64,000 bases of DNA from Triglochin maritima (taxonomy: Eukaryota; Streptophyta; Magnoliopsida; Alismatales; Juncaginaceae), in the NCBI GenBank assembly GCA_963682175.1, contig OY821779.1, positions 3,112,501 through 3,176,500 on the forward strand, written 5' to 3'. The notes under the pieces were generated by a model that saw only the letters and a program-made list of their open reading frames with translations, was not told the origin of the DNA and made no database searches. A program made the translations under genes and the position numbers. Positions 11,146 to 24,760 of the stretch are shown piece by piece (the first letter of the stretch is position 1; every line of letters starts with the position of its first letter).

Positions 11146-12010
11146 GTAAATTCTTTGAGTTAGGTCTGATTAAAAAAAATTGAACTCAAAAGACTTGATA
11201 TTCAAAGCATTAAGTTTGAGTTTGAGTTATCTTCATCAAAAATTAAACTCGAACACGAATCGAGATTTAATCAAGCCTAACTCGAACGAACTCACGAGCT
11301 TGAACTTCCGGTGGCACCCTCCTTACTCACAGGCAAAATAGTGGATCTTCAATTGTGATTATTCCATTGTATGGTCGGTACGTGGTGCCATATATTTGTC
11401 TTCCGATCATGACAGTCCGGGAAACAAGTGCTTGCCAATTGCACAAGCAAACGGCAACACCATAACCTCAATTTTCTCCACTACCATTTGTTTAGTGTTG
11501 AAAAGGAGAATGATTACCTCAGTTTAAGAAGAACTTGTGTTGACTTGTAATTTGGTTGGACTCCAGAAGAAAAATATTCTAAAAGAGGCCCCAAAGACAC
11601 GGTCGGTGGGCTGCTTCTCCTGTGCACTTACCTTTTGCACCAGGTTAGATTCTGGTGGGCGGCCCACCACGTTACCATCACTAGCACTTTACAAGATTTG
11701 ACCATAATTATCTTACAAATGTAAAATTTAGGAACATTTTCGTGAGATATAAGACCGTGAACCACTTTAGTCCTGAAATCAAAATCCGCATTTTATTATG
11801 TTTAGGATCTACTGAATTCTGATATAACTTGAAACCATAATTGGTTGGTTCTATCTTGCATGTGAGGAACAAAACGTTGTGATTTTCACTCGTCCCTAAT
11901 TTCAAAATAACTACTCCGTACACATGAGATATATGTCAACCAATGATCAAGTAATATCCACGTATCATTTAAATTCATACCAATATTTTCTCCCTCTGTG
12001 AGAGTCCGAC
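9888..12010. other. Gene-free stretch
   Basis: No gene seen. A TATATA/TATGTA microsatellite lies around 11106-11148. A short phrase ending ATATAATTGGATTTTTCA is repeated near 10300 and 10340. Open frames at 9992-10177 and 11708-11923 are short and unlike any protein I know. Confidence 0.55.
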
Positions 12011-12019
12011 AAAATGACG

Positions 12020-13151
12020 ATCGATGTGGTACATGGTAGGGGAATTGGAACGGTAGTGTCTAAATCATAAAGCAGAAGCAATGATGATGAGTGGGAAAAA
12101 CTCAAAGGATGCTAGACTAGGCAAAATCACAAACACCTAGCATACATGTACCAAACCAAGTAAATGTCTAAAGGCAAACCACAAGCAATCAACCCAAACA
12201 TTAAGATATACGTGGAAACCTAATTTAGAAAAACCACGACAGAGACGGTTGAGCTTCACTATAGTGTAAAACGACGATACATGCGACATACCATATCATG
12301 GAGATAATAACTTAAAACTAGATTTGGGCTTTGGATGGTTACACATTCGAGTACAATAAACCACCAATCAACAAACCCTAAACTTAACAAGATGGTTAAT
12401 CTAATCTCCATACGTGAGGATACATAGACAATAGTATAGTCTAGCAATCTAATAACATGAGAGCATGAAGAAGAATAAACCTCCAAGGAGCACCAGTTGG
12501 AACTCAATATCATCCATCATGAGTCTACAATCTTCAAGCAATATAAATATCATGAATGCTAAGTATAGGGAAGAATCTATCACCTCTATTGACCTTCTTC
12601 AACCTCACAAAGTTCATCTTTTGACGACTCTAATCATTTCATCAACTTGATGACTCCTTGAGCTATGGAATCCACACTAGGTGGCTCTAAGGACATGCCT
12701 CGTGAGATAGGAATTCACTTTTGGTGGATCTATGGAGGTGGTAGGAGGAAAGGAGACCATACTTAGTGGTCTCCCAAGAATGGATTCTCACATGAGATAG
12801 GTCCAAGGAGATGATGCAAGAATGGAGTTTCACATCGTTGGGTGGTGTTTTTCCACACTCCAAACTCTAAAGAGTAATGGGTAAGCTTATGGCACATAAG
12901 TGGTGGAGAAGAAATACCCAAAATAATTCTTATTAAGTTTTGTCATCACCTAAAAATGATCGACAGTTTGTCAATCAGTCGACCAATCTTGAAAATCCAG
13001 TAACTCCAAGCCGAATTTGTCCTGACAAAATAGGTCAACCAAATTGGAATAAGTCGATCGTTCTTAGCCAATCCATAAATTCAAAATTTACTGTCACCCA
13101 ATATTTGATCAACCCTACCACAGATTTTTAAGACATAAAACTAATAGTACA
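12020..13151 (-). repeat. Decayed LTR-like sequence, reverse orientation
   Basis: It contains LTR-leader-like phrases in reverse (ACGTGGAAACC, AAAAACCACGAC) and ends near a TTTTGTCATCACC block typical of LTR beginnings. At 12957-13060 it holds degenerate members of the GTCGAC palindrome pairs, about 19 bp apart (12957/12976 and 13032/13051). Boundaries are approximate and no coding sequence is seen. Confidence 0.45.
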
Positions 13152-14068
13152 TGTTGGGAGGGGATCTAACAATGCACTAACACGATACGAATTAAACGCA
13201 TCACGTAATACCGAATATTGACTTCCAGAAATAACTTCGGAACCTCTCCCAAACTTAATGCAACAAAAACACAAATAAGATGGAAATAAACAAGCAAACA
13301 CAAACGCAAACCTGAAACAACCACGACACACGCGATTTACAAGGTTCGGCAACGTGCCTACGTCCTTGGAGGGACTCCTGCGGGTTTCCTTTCCTTCTTC
13401 CGATTCTCCAACAAGAGAAGCAACCGAGATTACAAGTATATGGAGGCAATATGTCCTCCAAACACTCTAGATTTATCTCTAGCCTTAATCTCTTAACTCA
13501 CAATAAAGGAAAATATTACATTTGTACGTTATGTTAAAACCAAGAGCAAACAAACTCTTTTATAGACTCAAAAACCGAGCTACAATTAAGCAAAACCGAA
13601 CTAAATAATTCGTGGGAAACAGTCGACCGGTGCTCATTCGGTCGACTGTCCTTGACTCAACATGAGTGATTCCTGTTGCGATTCGGTTAGTCGAATCCTT
13701 TCCCGTTGACCGTTGGAACGCTTCTCTCACGAACTAACTAATTCTCCAACAACCCCACGATCGACCGAGCATCCCTCGGTGGACCGTTCCAATTTCAACA
13801 CACTTTTAGATTCTCGGAACACCAAAAATCCCTCCAACGGTTTACCGAACCCGTTATTCCGAAGTGTGTTGTGCTCTGATGGTAGCCCGAATCCAATTCG
13901 GTCGTGTGATCCCAGCTGCACCCAAAGTGCCTGGAATTCTTGGTTCGGTCGTCTGAACCCTGCATCGCCAAAAGTGCCTGGAATTTTAGATCGGTAGACC
14001 AGATCTCATCCGGTAGATCGTTTCTTCTTGGATTTGTTTCCTTAACAAATATATACTGATATTCAACA
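13152..14068 (-). mobile_element. LTR, family A, second copy in reverse orientation
   Basis: The reverse complement begins TGTTGAATATC and ends CTCCCAACA, matching the solo LTR at 4227-4954 through R and U5. It has a TATAAAAG box (complement of 13557-13565) with GTCGAC-type palindrome pairs upstream of it (13620-14020). Flanking pentamers are GTACA and ATACC, only three of five identical, so the target duplication is decayed or the copy is recombinant. Open frames here on both strands are not genes. Confidence 0.72.
13620..14020. repeat. GTCGAC palindrome array, degenerate, in reverse family A LTR
   Basis: Motif pairs fall at 13620/13639, 13758/13777 and 13992/14011, each 19 bp apart, with further single degenerate copies (13688, 13703, 13899, 13946). 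Many copies differ from CGGTCGACCG by CG-to-TG or CG-to-CA changes. Confidence 0.7.
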
Positions 14069-14279
14069 ATACCTAGGAATAACCTCGTACCTAAACGACC
14101 ACCCAACACCAGTAGGTTTGGACAAGGTATCCAACGATTCAATATAATACCACCAAAACCACTACGAGCATATTTTACAAACATTTTTATGTTGAAATTG
14201 ACAGAGTCCGCACCTACCTACCAACCAAACAATGCTATAAACCATGCCATTTGAGTCCAGTTGTTGCAACTCACACTCA

Positions 14280-14286
14280 TATAAAT
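14280..14286 (+). promoter_or_regulatory. Candidate TATA box upstream of the miR164-like hairpin
   Basis: TATAAAT within CATATAAATGG, about 100 bp upstream of the candidate mature miRNA. Plant MIR genes are transcribed by RNA polymerase II and often have such a box 5' of the precursor. The assignment rests on position only. Confidence 0.4.
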
Positions 14287-14379
14287 GGTTTAGGGTTTAG
14301 AAACTGCAAAGGTGGAAGAGAGATTAGATTTGTTTTGAATTGAAGGTTGTGTTTGTGATTCTAATTATGGCGAGGAAGG

Positions 14380-14452
14380 CGGGCTGGAGAAGCAGGGCAC
14401 GTGTCTGCTGCAATTTATCTACATGCAAACATGTGCCCTGTGTCTCCAGTTC
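14380..14452 (+). ncRNA. MIR164: Candidate MIR164 precursor hairpin
   Basis: Positions 14385-14403 read TGGAGAAGCAGGGCACGTG, which to my knowledge equals the first 19 bases of plant miR164; the last two bases (14404-14405, TC) differ from the common CA. The opposite arm, about 14430-14449, reads ACATGTGCCCTGTGTCTCCA. It pairs with the mature arm except for two mismatches and one G-U, and a few more pairs close the base. The loop is about 24 bases. The opposite arm resembles known miR164-star sequences (CATGTGCCC...CTCCA). miR164 cleaves mRNAs of NAC factors such as CUC1/CUC2, NAC1 and ORE1. The loop is short for a plant precursor, so a degenerate or minor family member is possible. Confidence 0.72.
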
Positions 14453-15748
14453 GAGTACTCTGTCTCCATATCTGCCCTTCAGTTGCAGAACACACCTTTC
14501 TTCTTTCAGATTTCAGCACATGAACAAATCAGGTATATTATCAATATTGTAAGTATTCCTTTCACTTTTCTTTATTAGATTATCATGAAAGAGTCAAATC
14601 TGGACTCTGGAGTTCAAGAGGAACATCTTAGATGCATTTTATTTATTTTCTAAAACACATAAACTAGCATAGAAAGATAAATTTTGTTTCTCTTTTCATT
14701 ATTTCATAACCCCAAGAAAATGCTGATCACAGATGTTCAAGTCCAAGAGGATTGAAGATGATATCTCCAACTGTGTGGTAATCGGTTATCTTATGCTCAA
14801 GTCCATTTCCAAAGGAATCAAGATCTATTAATTTTTTAACTTTTGAATTCTAATGAGCTAATTAAAATGATTTATAAAATTGCTTTCACCTCTTATTCAC
14901 TGTGAAATAGCCGATGATTTTTGCGTTTTAATGATATAAACAATCTCTTCACTATTGCAGAGGTAAGGCCGCATGCATCCAACCCTATCCCATCTTAGGC
15001 TGAAAAGTCTTGAGGCTTTGGGATAACATTGATGTGATGATCTTTTGCTTCCTACAATGCAAATGTCTATAATTAGTTAATCACTTATCTTCATCATTTG
15101 TATTTTTTCAGTTTGCTCAATCTAAATATGAACCACTTTTCACCTCTTCAAGGATCCCCTAAACCATTATATATTATACTCGGAAAAAAGAAAGTTTTTT
15201 CTTCCAACCCTCCCAAATAAACATATGATTTATCAGAACCTCCCACCTAATTAGCATGGTTCTGAATGTTCTTGGATCATACAGTAAGGCGACAAGGTAT
15301 CCAAGACTGAAGCACAAGTGCTTCGAATTTATCTGTGATTATTTGCAGAAGCATGCATCAAGAAACTTGACCAAGACAAGAACATGGCTCAGTTGTAGCG
15401 AGAAATTTGATACTTCTAGTTAAAGCAACATCTTAATCTGCTATACATGAGATAAGTACAGCAACTCCAGTTCCAACCAAAACATACATTACATTTTACA
15501 AATGGAGGGCAACATAATAATCAAAATTGCAGTGTTTGGTACATGAATGTAACTCCTAATTTCCTAAAAGATGGATCCTAGGGATTAAACAACAAGCAAG
15601 CTTTGGAAAGGCAAGGAATTGTAAAAATTGCACACCAGAGATTATATAGAAGCTCAGACATCAACGATTTACTCTCGAATAAGTAGGAATTTCATGGTTA
15701 TAGGTAGAACCATACCTGAGAATTTATGGAAAGATGGAACGTCTTCAG
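14453..15748. other. Gene-free stretch, probably holding the 3' UTR of the CIP7-like gene
   Basis: No coding exon recognised. The part nearest 15748 is expected to include the 3' UTR of the minus-strand CIP7-like gene. No repeat with clear ends is seen. Confidence 0.5.
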
Positions 15749-18700
15749 TCATCTTAGCTTAGACTCGCCTCCTTTGCTTCGAAATGTAGATAGAGAAAAG
15801 AAAGATCGAGGTGCTGTGGAATACAACAGTAGATAGACAACAGCAACACCGGCATTAAATTAAAAGGTCAAAACTCAAGAACATATACAATATAGCGAGA
15901 GAAACAGAAATATGAAAGGCAAGAATATTAGTAGGAATTCCTATGGCCTACCTTTCATAGAACTTCCTGAGAGATGATCTTCCCTCATTTTGTAGTTTGC
16001 AGGAGCAGAAGGTATGGAGCTGCTGAATGATTGAACTGCATATAAAATGAGTTTAATGAGCTTGTAACCTACTAATGTTGGTAGGAATAACTGCATTTGA
16101 AGTGATTCCATAGAAAATGGCAGTATATCATTATTGTAACCACAAATTTTCATTTTATCAACAATAAGTTCCAAGTCAAGATCCGCAAGTTCGGCAGAAT
16201 AATCTAGTACTTTCCAACAAAAGATTAACTCTCAGGACTCAGGATTACGGATTACACTCAAAATCTCTCAGCATAGTATAGGCAGTACAGAAACTCAATC
16301 CCTTTGAGATAAGTTCATTATCTTAGCATTCCATAACTATTGCAGACATAATAACAGAGTTTTCAATTTTAGCTCTCACCCCAACAAATGGAACTAAAAC
16401 ATATATAATGATATCACTCTACAACTGCCAAACCTAGGGTTTATAAGATACTTTGAACTAAAACATATATGATGATACCAATATTCAGCAAGCAGAAGAA
16501 AGAATGTTTGCTGAATGGCATAGAGACCAATACAAGAACTTCCTATTGATCAAATAAAGTAATATTTGTTCAGCCATTTTCCTGCTCTATTTACTCTATT
16601 GTTTGTGTATCATGTCACAGCATCTTCCCTAGCAGCAATCTTCGGTAAGATCTTAACATGTTAAAACTAAATCCAGTGAACTATATACTCAACTCCAACT
16701 GGTGAAAAAAATTATATTCTGAGTGTAATTTGAAACGGTAGAAAGGGTCATATGAGACTATAATTCCCCTTATAAACAAAGCACTACATTTTTGTTCATT
16801 GGTGAAAAAATGCCAGTCTAGTAATTTGTTATATCACCATACGGCATATAATATAAAAAATTGATGTCACAATACTTTTCTTTTACATGGGTTACAAATG
16901 GCAAATCTAAAATTCTTGGAAAGAAATTACAGAGTCAATGCTGAAGTGGTACCTTGATCGTGGAAAACTTCACCATCGTTGAAGCCATCATAAGCAGAAT
17001 GATATTGTGGGAATCCCATTCTAGATTTTCGCATGTCGTCTGATACCCGACCTGCTGGATCACGACCATCTTCAGTGTCGTCATCACCTTCCGAATTTGT
17101 CGAAGCAGATACCCAGTCCGTTATCAGATTATCTGCACCCTTATTTTTCCTCCCAAACTTCAATAATCGCTTGAAGCCTTTGGTCATGTCTTTCTTTGGC
17201 TGCTGAGAAGCATTAGCAACAAGGACAGGCTTCTGAGCGTTTCCCCATTTTTTCCTCATTCGGGCAGCATCAGTTTCCATCATTTGGTTAAGACGATGAG
17301 AATTCCACAATGGACTACCCACAGGAGAATCTACTGAAACATCAATATCAGATGCCTCTTGGGCATAAGAGAAAGAATGTTGGTTACGAGAATTCCATGA
17401 TATGGGACTTTCTTCAGGTGACTCTTGCAAGGTTCTTGTGGACTCACCAAAGTTGGATATATTTGCAGCTAAAGATGGGCTGCTGGAAACAGTTTTTGTT
17501 TGGGGAAATGAAGCCAAAAGGTCACCATTCTCCAACTCCTGATCACCAGATTGTACTGAATCCACACTGTATCTTGGCTTTTCGGTTTCTGTACCTGAAA
17601 TTTGTCCAGTGGTGATTACTTCGAATTCATCATCTTCATTGACCATGTCAGGTGTTTCATCCACTTCATCTGCTAACTGATCAGACTCTCCTTCGTTGGT
17701 TAAGTTATCGGAAACAGCTATTGCTTTCAGCTTTGCAATACTAGACCCTGAACCAGGACCTATACCGTTACCCTTCCTCAGGAAGGGCTTGGATTCAGAG
17801 TTTTTGGTTGACAAAGCGTGAGGTGGTACAGGAGTAACAGAGCTTTTCCTCATAGACTGAGACCTTTGTGGCTTGTCTTCCTTGGCAAGGTTTATGTCTT
17901 CACTAATGCTCTTATTGCGTATATAATTCCTTGAATGTCCGCGGCCTGCTGTCTGGCTGGTTCTAGAAGAAGGTTTCGTATTTTCTTTTCGCAAATCTGA
18001 GAAGTTTGGAACTGACTGCGCAAGGGAATTCTCAGGTTGCACCCGTCGTCTTCCAGGCCCAGTACTGATTGATCTGGTTGAAGGGTTAGGAACTGGTAGC
18101 CCAGAGGAGCGAGAAGTAGAAGACGGGCTTTTCTTATATAGAAGTTTCTTAGAATGGCTACTTTTTGAGGAACTATCACTTAAAGGAGTTTCACCAAGAA
18201 CTCTATCTTGAAAGTTTTCTCCTTGTTCAGGATATTCTTCTGCATCTTCTTCCTCTTCGTTTTGCTGGAATTCTCCCAGCTGCTATCAAAATGAAAATTC
18301 CTAACAACATAAGTAAAGAAGATAATTCAAAAGCCCAGATAAATGAAGAAAAATGAGCTCTCAAGATGAACAGGTAGGGGCAAAAAAACATAGAAACATT
18401 ATACCTTGAGAAGACAGGTTTGTTATTCAATAAGATGTATATGAAAAGTAAAAAAATATTTCATTTGCAGGCACATAGCAACAACAAGAATAAGAATCAG
18501 TTTCATGCAACCAATAGCTCAACTACAGCAAGGTAGCAACTTTATAGCTGCAAAGTTCATAACTAGAGTGCTTAAACAAAAAAAAATTGGTTGAGTATGA
18601 AGTGCGTATTCAATCTGCACACTACATGCTGAAGCTTTAAGTCTGAGAGTAGCAACAATAAGCAGTTTCATGCTACAAATAGCTCAAATATATCAAGGTC

Positions 18701-21700
18701 TAATAGTTGCTGGGAACATAATAGACTGCTTGGATAATAGAATTATATTGTGAACTTTAAATTCAAGATTCACATTATATGTTGAAGCTTATTTCTGAAG
18801 GGAAATTCGTGCAGTGCTTAGACGTGTGAACTATCAAATTGTTACATAAAAAGAAATCAAGTGACTAGCTAGCTGTGGATGCAATTATCATGAAACATCA
18901 ATCCTGTACCTGTTCTTTGCTCTTCATTGTTAAACGAGCACTGTAACTTCGTATCTTCTGAGCACGCCTGTGAGCAAGTGTAGCTGATTCAGATCTATCA
19001 GCTAATTGAGGAAACTTGGCTTTCATATCTGCCCTGCTTTGCTCTAGATTATCTTGCATTGCTTTCATTTTTGCTTCCTTTTGAGTCCTTTTTGATCCCC
19101 ATTCTTCCTGGAGCTTCTGATTACGTTTTTTTGTGTATTGTTCATAAAACTTCCCCCTGATGTTCTCCAATGAACTAAGACCTCCCACCATCTGCTTCGG
19201 GTTGCTACTGTAATCTAGATTGTGGTTACGGAAACTATCATCGGCAGAATTTGTACTAGGCACTGATAAAGAAGGCCTTTTCTCAACAGCTTGTGGAAAA
19301 TCACTCATCAGCATGTCAGCAGGTTTACTTCTCCTTGCAGAAGCACCACTATCTCCAGGTACCCTAAGTTTGTGTGCAGCAAACAGCTTTTCCAGCTCAT
19401 CGGCCTTCATTTGAAGCTCGTTGTTGAGTTCTTGGTTCCCTTTCGAAGGCTTGGAATTCTGAGTTGCAGATGCCATATCAGATGTCTCAGCGGAGCCTTT
19501 TGCCTCCCTTCTCTCTGTGAAATCTGGCGGAGTGCTCTTTTGTGGTTTTCTATCATCTCTCTTGCTATTTGACTTCCTGATCCTATCAGAAGCAGAAGCC
19601 TGCTTATATGGTTTCATATCAAGGGGACCAGAATCTACAATGCTTGAATACTCTTTTCGAAGCACCTTTGAAGGATAACTGCTAGATTTAACCTTTGGAC
19701 TACTTGGTTCTGAATCGGTCAAGTCACTCTTTGACCTGCTACCCTCACGCCTACCTGAAAAGGTCCTGATGTCTTCCTGTAAATGCACTGGTTCTTTTTC
19801 ATCAAAAACGTTGGCCACAAATTTCTTGCGAGGAATCCTAATGCTGGTGAGGGAAGAAGACTGATTTTTCAATCCTCTGACTTCAGCACTGCTTGATACA
19901 TCTGTAGCTGATGAGTCAGCAATTCCAGTCTCGCTATATTCACCCCGATTTTGTTTGTTATAATGAGAGTTAACCTTCGAGGCTTTGAAAAATTCTTGTG
20001 CCTCAAAATTTACCTTTTCCTCTGCTTCTAATCTTTCTGCAGATCCTCCAACATTTGTCCAATCAGCTGTCTGATCTTTGCAATTATCATCTGTAATTAT
20101 TACATGGGACTTGAAGTGGCCTCTGGAGGTAAGTTTTCTACTTGCCTCGGAACTCTGGTTGGAAGAGGCAAGTTTTGCTATCTCAGTTAAGGAATTTGTT
20201 TTTGTCAACAATCCACCACCATGGGTTTGGAATCCACCCTCTTCCGCTCCTTTGTCCTTGTAAAAGGATCCGGATCGCGTTGGCAGCAGAGAAGAGGAAG
20301 GCTGAAGAGGTGGTCGGTCCTCTGAGACAGCCCGAGGTCGAGAAGCTGCAGTATCCTTCTCTTCGTTTTTTCCACCAGCTTGACTCTGAGAACCCACAGA
20401 AGAAGAGGGTGTAGTTACGGTGATTTCTGCTTCTTTCTTCCCACTATTTCCATCAATGCTCATGTCGCTGGCACCGCTCCATCTCCTTAGAACAGATTTC
20501 TCGGCCGAATTTGACACGTCAGACGACAACCTACGGAGGTCTTTGACTCCAACTTTAGTGCCTCCACCAGAAGTTGAGGTTCCCGACTGCTCTTTCTGCT
20601 TGTTTTCAAACAGATTGATTCGGTCCTGAACGCTAAGCCGCCGGGTGGGGCCCACGGGCTGACTCAACAGCAAAGGTTCCCCAGTCTCCGCACCTTCTTT
20701 TTGTTCAGTGGGCAGTTGGGTGGTGGAGGTGTTAGTGCTGCTGGTGGTGCATGCCTTAGTGGTGGAAGGCTCGGGGTCATCTATGGACATGTCGGAGCTG
20801 GAGGAAGAGCGGAGAGAAGGGTCTTCCTTCCATGGCTGCTGCTGTGGCTGGGATGGCGGTCTGGTTAGGTGGCTGATTAGTTCAGGACGTCTCTGACTTA
20901 GAGATATGAACTTCGTGCAAGCCTCCCTGGAACAGAGCATTTGAAATAATATGGTATTAAAAAGTATCAGCAGACGTGGACACTTGTAATTCATCTTTTG
21001 TTTATAAGAAATGTATTATAATGGGAGAGACTTTCCAAGTGTAATGGTGAAACTATAACTGAAACCCACGTTGGTGTTAATAAATTTGGTAAAATTCTAT
21101 GATGCTCTTAGTTCTAGTTTGTTGTTTCTAGTTTCATTTGGTTAGTTTTCTTTAGTGGGTCCGTGTAGTCACGTCTAGCAATAGCTTAGATGGTCGTAAC
21201 CATCATTGTGATGCGAACACTGAAAACAATGGAATCTATGATAAAGAAATTAATAAAAGCAATTATTAGCATAAAATAAAAGGTAATGGGGACCACAAGG
21301 AGTGTTAGACAACAATGATAGCCACAACAAACCAAAATATTGAGCATTCAACAAAAGAGCCAAGGATAAGAGACTAATCAGAAGCAAACTAAGATATTTA
21401 AAATGCTATAGAAGGTTTTTCATCAATTTATCACAATTAAATATCCAGTGCTTCATGATGAATTTCCGGGTAAAGAGCAAAAAGGGGGATTTCAACTCGT
21501 AGACTGGGGAAAAGGCAAAAAGATTGGATTGAGGAGAGGAAATGAGAAGAGTTGCATTACCCAACAAAAAAGTTGTATATTAAAATTCATCAAGTCGTTC
21601 TGTATTACTAAAACTTTAAACACTTTACTCAGTGAAAGTAATCTTGAAATATTACTTTTCTGACTAAAAGGTTTTACTCACGCATATATCAAGAGCTTGA

Positions 21701-24129
21701 TATCTTCAGGTTACAGACAGGCCCATATCATATGCACAGATAATTTCTTCTCTAGACTTAGAATTTAACTATTACTATATGTCAAAATTGTTCTTATTGG
21801 AGTACCACTATGTTAGAAAGGATTTAAAAGTAGCAACATGGAATTCTAAGGGCATAGATTAAGCAATAATGTAACTTCAAGAAAGACGTCTCTTACTTTA
21901 ATCGATAAGCACCAAAGCAATCGGAAAAAAGAAGCAACTCTGAAATATTATCAAGCGTGAAACCAGCAGCTGATGCCCGTGAACATGCTACTGCTAGATC
22001 CTTCTTGAGAGCACACAGTCGCAAATCAATGGCCTTTACAAGCTCTTTCCTGCAAAACCATAATGTTAATATCAATTGAAACTGCTATCATAGTTGGTCA
22101 TTCTACGAAAACTTTTTGTCACATTATGCCATATATTGATGAATTTTAAAAAGCATAAACATGACACAAGAGGAAGAAAGAACGGAGAAAGAAACAGATT
22201 TACCCACTGATTTCCCTGTTGGTTTTGTTTACAAGTGAAGCTTTACCAAATAATCCTTCTAATCAGAAAGCATAAATAAATCTGAAATGCTACATAAAGG
22301 ACAATACTACTATTTTCTTGCACAAGATTTTGTTACAATTTGTGTTCTGGTTTGTTAATTTCATTGGCAAGAGGTAGTGGACAGAACTGTCTTATGAAGT
22401 GATTTTTTATTTCGAGAAATTTGAGATTAACTTTCTAATAATATCTTTCGACGTGACATTTGTAGTATGTAGGCACTAGATAAGATAATACTCAAACAAA
22501 GACATAATTTGCACCATAATGCTTTAGATGTGGATTCTTATTAGTAATTTAGCACATCCAAAAGCCGAACTGCCAAAGTTAATGGTGTTTCCATATTTTT
22601 CATACCCCATTAGTAGTTTCCCATCAATCAAGAAGCTTGGTAAAAAAAAGTACTAGTGAAAATACCAGTTGAAAATTATTATTAGCAATAACTTAGTGTC
22701 ATTCATAGGATTTACGACTTACTTTGTTATGTCTGCAGTAGCAGTAGCTGTCGTTTCATGTCCTCCTGGAAAATCAAATACAAAGCCTGTCAGCCTTAAC
22801 AGATTCCCATTACTGTTTAAGAAAAATAGCAGAGCTACTAAAATGGGAATTATGAAACAACAGATGCAGCGTAAGTACAAGTTTTTCTTGGTGGAGCAGA
22901 GAACTTCAATACAGCCGCTATAACAAAATTCAACCAAAAGCAAGGATTCTTAAAATGTCAATAGAAGTAAGAAACAGTTCTTTCAATTAAAAAGAGGTAG
23001 CAGCGGACCTAAGCCTGGTAAACTGCATTTTGGTTAGAACTTAGTACTGAGATCAAGTTAGTTATCTTCATGGTAGAAGAAAGTTATAACAAGACGTCAG
23101 AATTCATGTTAGAACATTAATGCCAACCTAACAAGGCATGACATGTTTCAGACGCAATTTGGTCTCACACAAATGGCAACATCAAATGCTTAGCAAGAGC
23201 ATATAAGTTGCATGCACAAATAACTCAAATAGTACCTCGTGGTAGGTGAGGTCGGTTTGCCTCACATAAAATAGCAAGAATATTTTTCGGTAGATAATGT
23301 AAATTCAGCACTGCAAGTCAGGTAATGAAGACGACGTACCAGTTGCACTAGAATGTTGATCGTCTACACCCTGTATCAAAACCATTCCACAAAAGGTAAG
23401 TTCCAATTTAAGGACATTCTGGATTCAAGAAAGGGAGACACCAGATTATGTACCTGTGTGTAAATTTTTCTTGCCCCTTCCAATTGGGACATCTCAATGT
23501 CAAAGGTATTTACCAACTCTAGCACTTCCGGTGTACTGACAAATCTAACAAACCTGGAATACATAAAATAATAAAGCATGGTCTTAGCATTTGAGTTATC
23601 ACAATTACACTATAAAATGGCTACTATTGATCGCAGTTTAAATTACAAAGATCATGTATTAAAAAATATGCATATCATTTCCTGAATGTTCATCAGTTAA
23701 AACTCGTATAAGTGTTAAGAGGTCATAATTTCTAGGGACTGTAGACTAGTATGAACCAAAAGAAAGAAAAAAGAAATGCTCTAACCTTTCGAGTGTTCCT
23801 TTACTAAACCATGAGGTACCATTTTTCCTCCTATCAGTCTCAAGCTTTATCAACTGAGATGCCTGTGCAACTTGCTCCTCTGCGACCTTCAAATGTGTGA
23901 CAAAAGGTTTCAGAAGCCCTGAAGCAAGCTTCTCAGTCTTTCCTTCACCGGTAACAAATAGTTCACAGCTGCGGGCAACAAACGATTTAGAACAAACCAT
24001 CAAGAGTAAAACCCACACTGAATTCAAAACATCCAACACAAAACAAAAGGCCTTTCTTCTTAGTTCTTACTGTGACTGTCTAGGCGAGAGCTGAAATAGA
24101 GCATAATCAAGAGGAGTATCGGAGTTCAT
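15749..24129 (-). CDS. COP1-interacting protein 7-like protein (1354 aa, ten exons)
   Basis: Plant proteins of this family resemble CIP7, a COP1-binding nuclear protein linked to light-regulated gene expression; this one is closer to the 'CIP7-related' subfamily, whose function is little studied. Exons: 24071-24129, 23786-23968, 23454-23553, 23340-23370, 22723-22765, 21897-22049, 18910-20926, 16953-18282, 15952-16035, 15749-15813. All have GT-AG borders and phases add to 4065 nt. The N-terminus [16 protein letters not shown] and the blocks [37 protein letters not shown] and [17 protein letters not shown] match family landmarks. The middle is long, Ser/Lys-rich and probably disordered, with a basic helical stretch ending near [17 protein letters not shown] conserved tail has REDHLSGSS and [14 protein letters not shown]. 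The microexons (31 and 43 nt) were placed by phase. No damage is seen. Confidence 0.9.
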
Positions 24130-24760
24130 TCTGCTCACTATCGCTGCTACCGGGACTTCTTCCAAAGCTCGATGATCACGATATATCCAACTAAATTTTC
24201 AGGAGCTCGTCCAAACTCATTCCTAATAATAACACATCCACAAAATCGTAGCCCATCAGCACAAATCAGCAGACCCAACCAAGACCCAAAAAATTATATT
24301 CCAGAACAAAAACAGCAGGAAAAAACATTCTAACACAATAAAAATGCCAACTTTGGGCCCAAAACAGGAAAGCGAAGTTCCAAACTAAGCACATCATTAT
24401 TAAGCAAAGACCTCCGAACCAAATCCAAACCAACCCACCACAATGCAGATAGAATCCACCCCTCCAAACCACCAAAAACCCAACTTTCCCCTCCGAACCC
24501 CCAAAAGATCCAATCTTTCGCACGAATCCAACCACCTGACCACAGATCTCCACCTCCGGCGAACAATCCCGCGAAATGCGGCCGATTCAGCACCGATCGA
24601 TCCAACCACCTCTGGACCGCCCTCAAAACTCTCCTTTTTCGCCCTTTTCGGGGCTTTTCCTTCGGCTTTTCGCGAACCCTAGCGGAGTTTGGGCTTGCTT
24701 TTCTACTCCGCCGTGAGATTTCGGGGATCGTAGTGGGTGTGTGGAAGTGTGGGACTGGCG
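24130..24760 (-). promoter_or_regulatory. Presumed 5' UTR and promoter of the CIP7-like gene
   Basis: Sequence immediately upstream of the start codon at 24129. It is GC-richer than its surroundings near 24540-24720, with CT-rich stretches read on the minus strand, as in many plant leaders. No clear TATA box was found. Open frames on both strands here are short and unsupported. Confidence 0.4.

Noticed and set aside
13147..14073. Target duplication around the reverse family A LTR
   Set aside because: Flanking pentamers GTACA and ATACC share only three bases, so no duplication is claimed although the LTR itself is clear.
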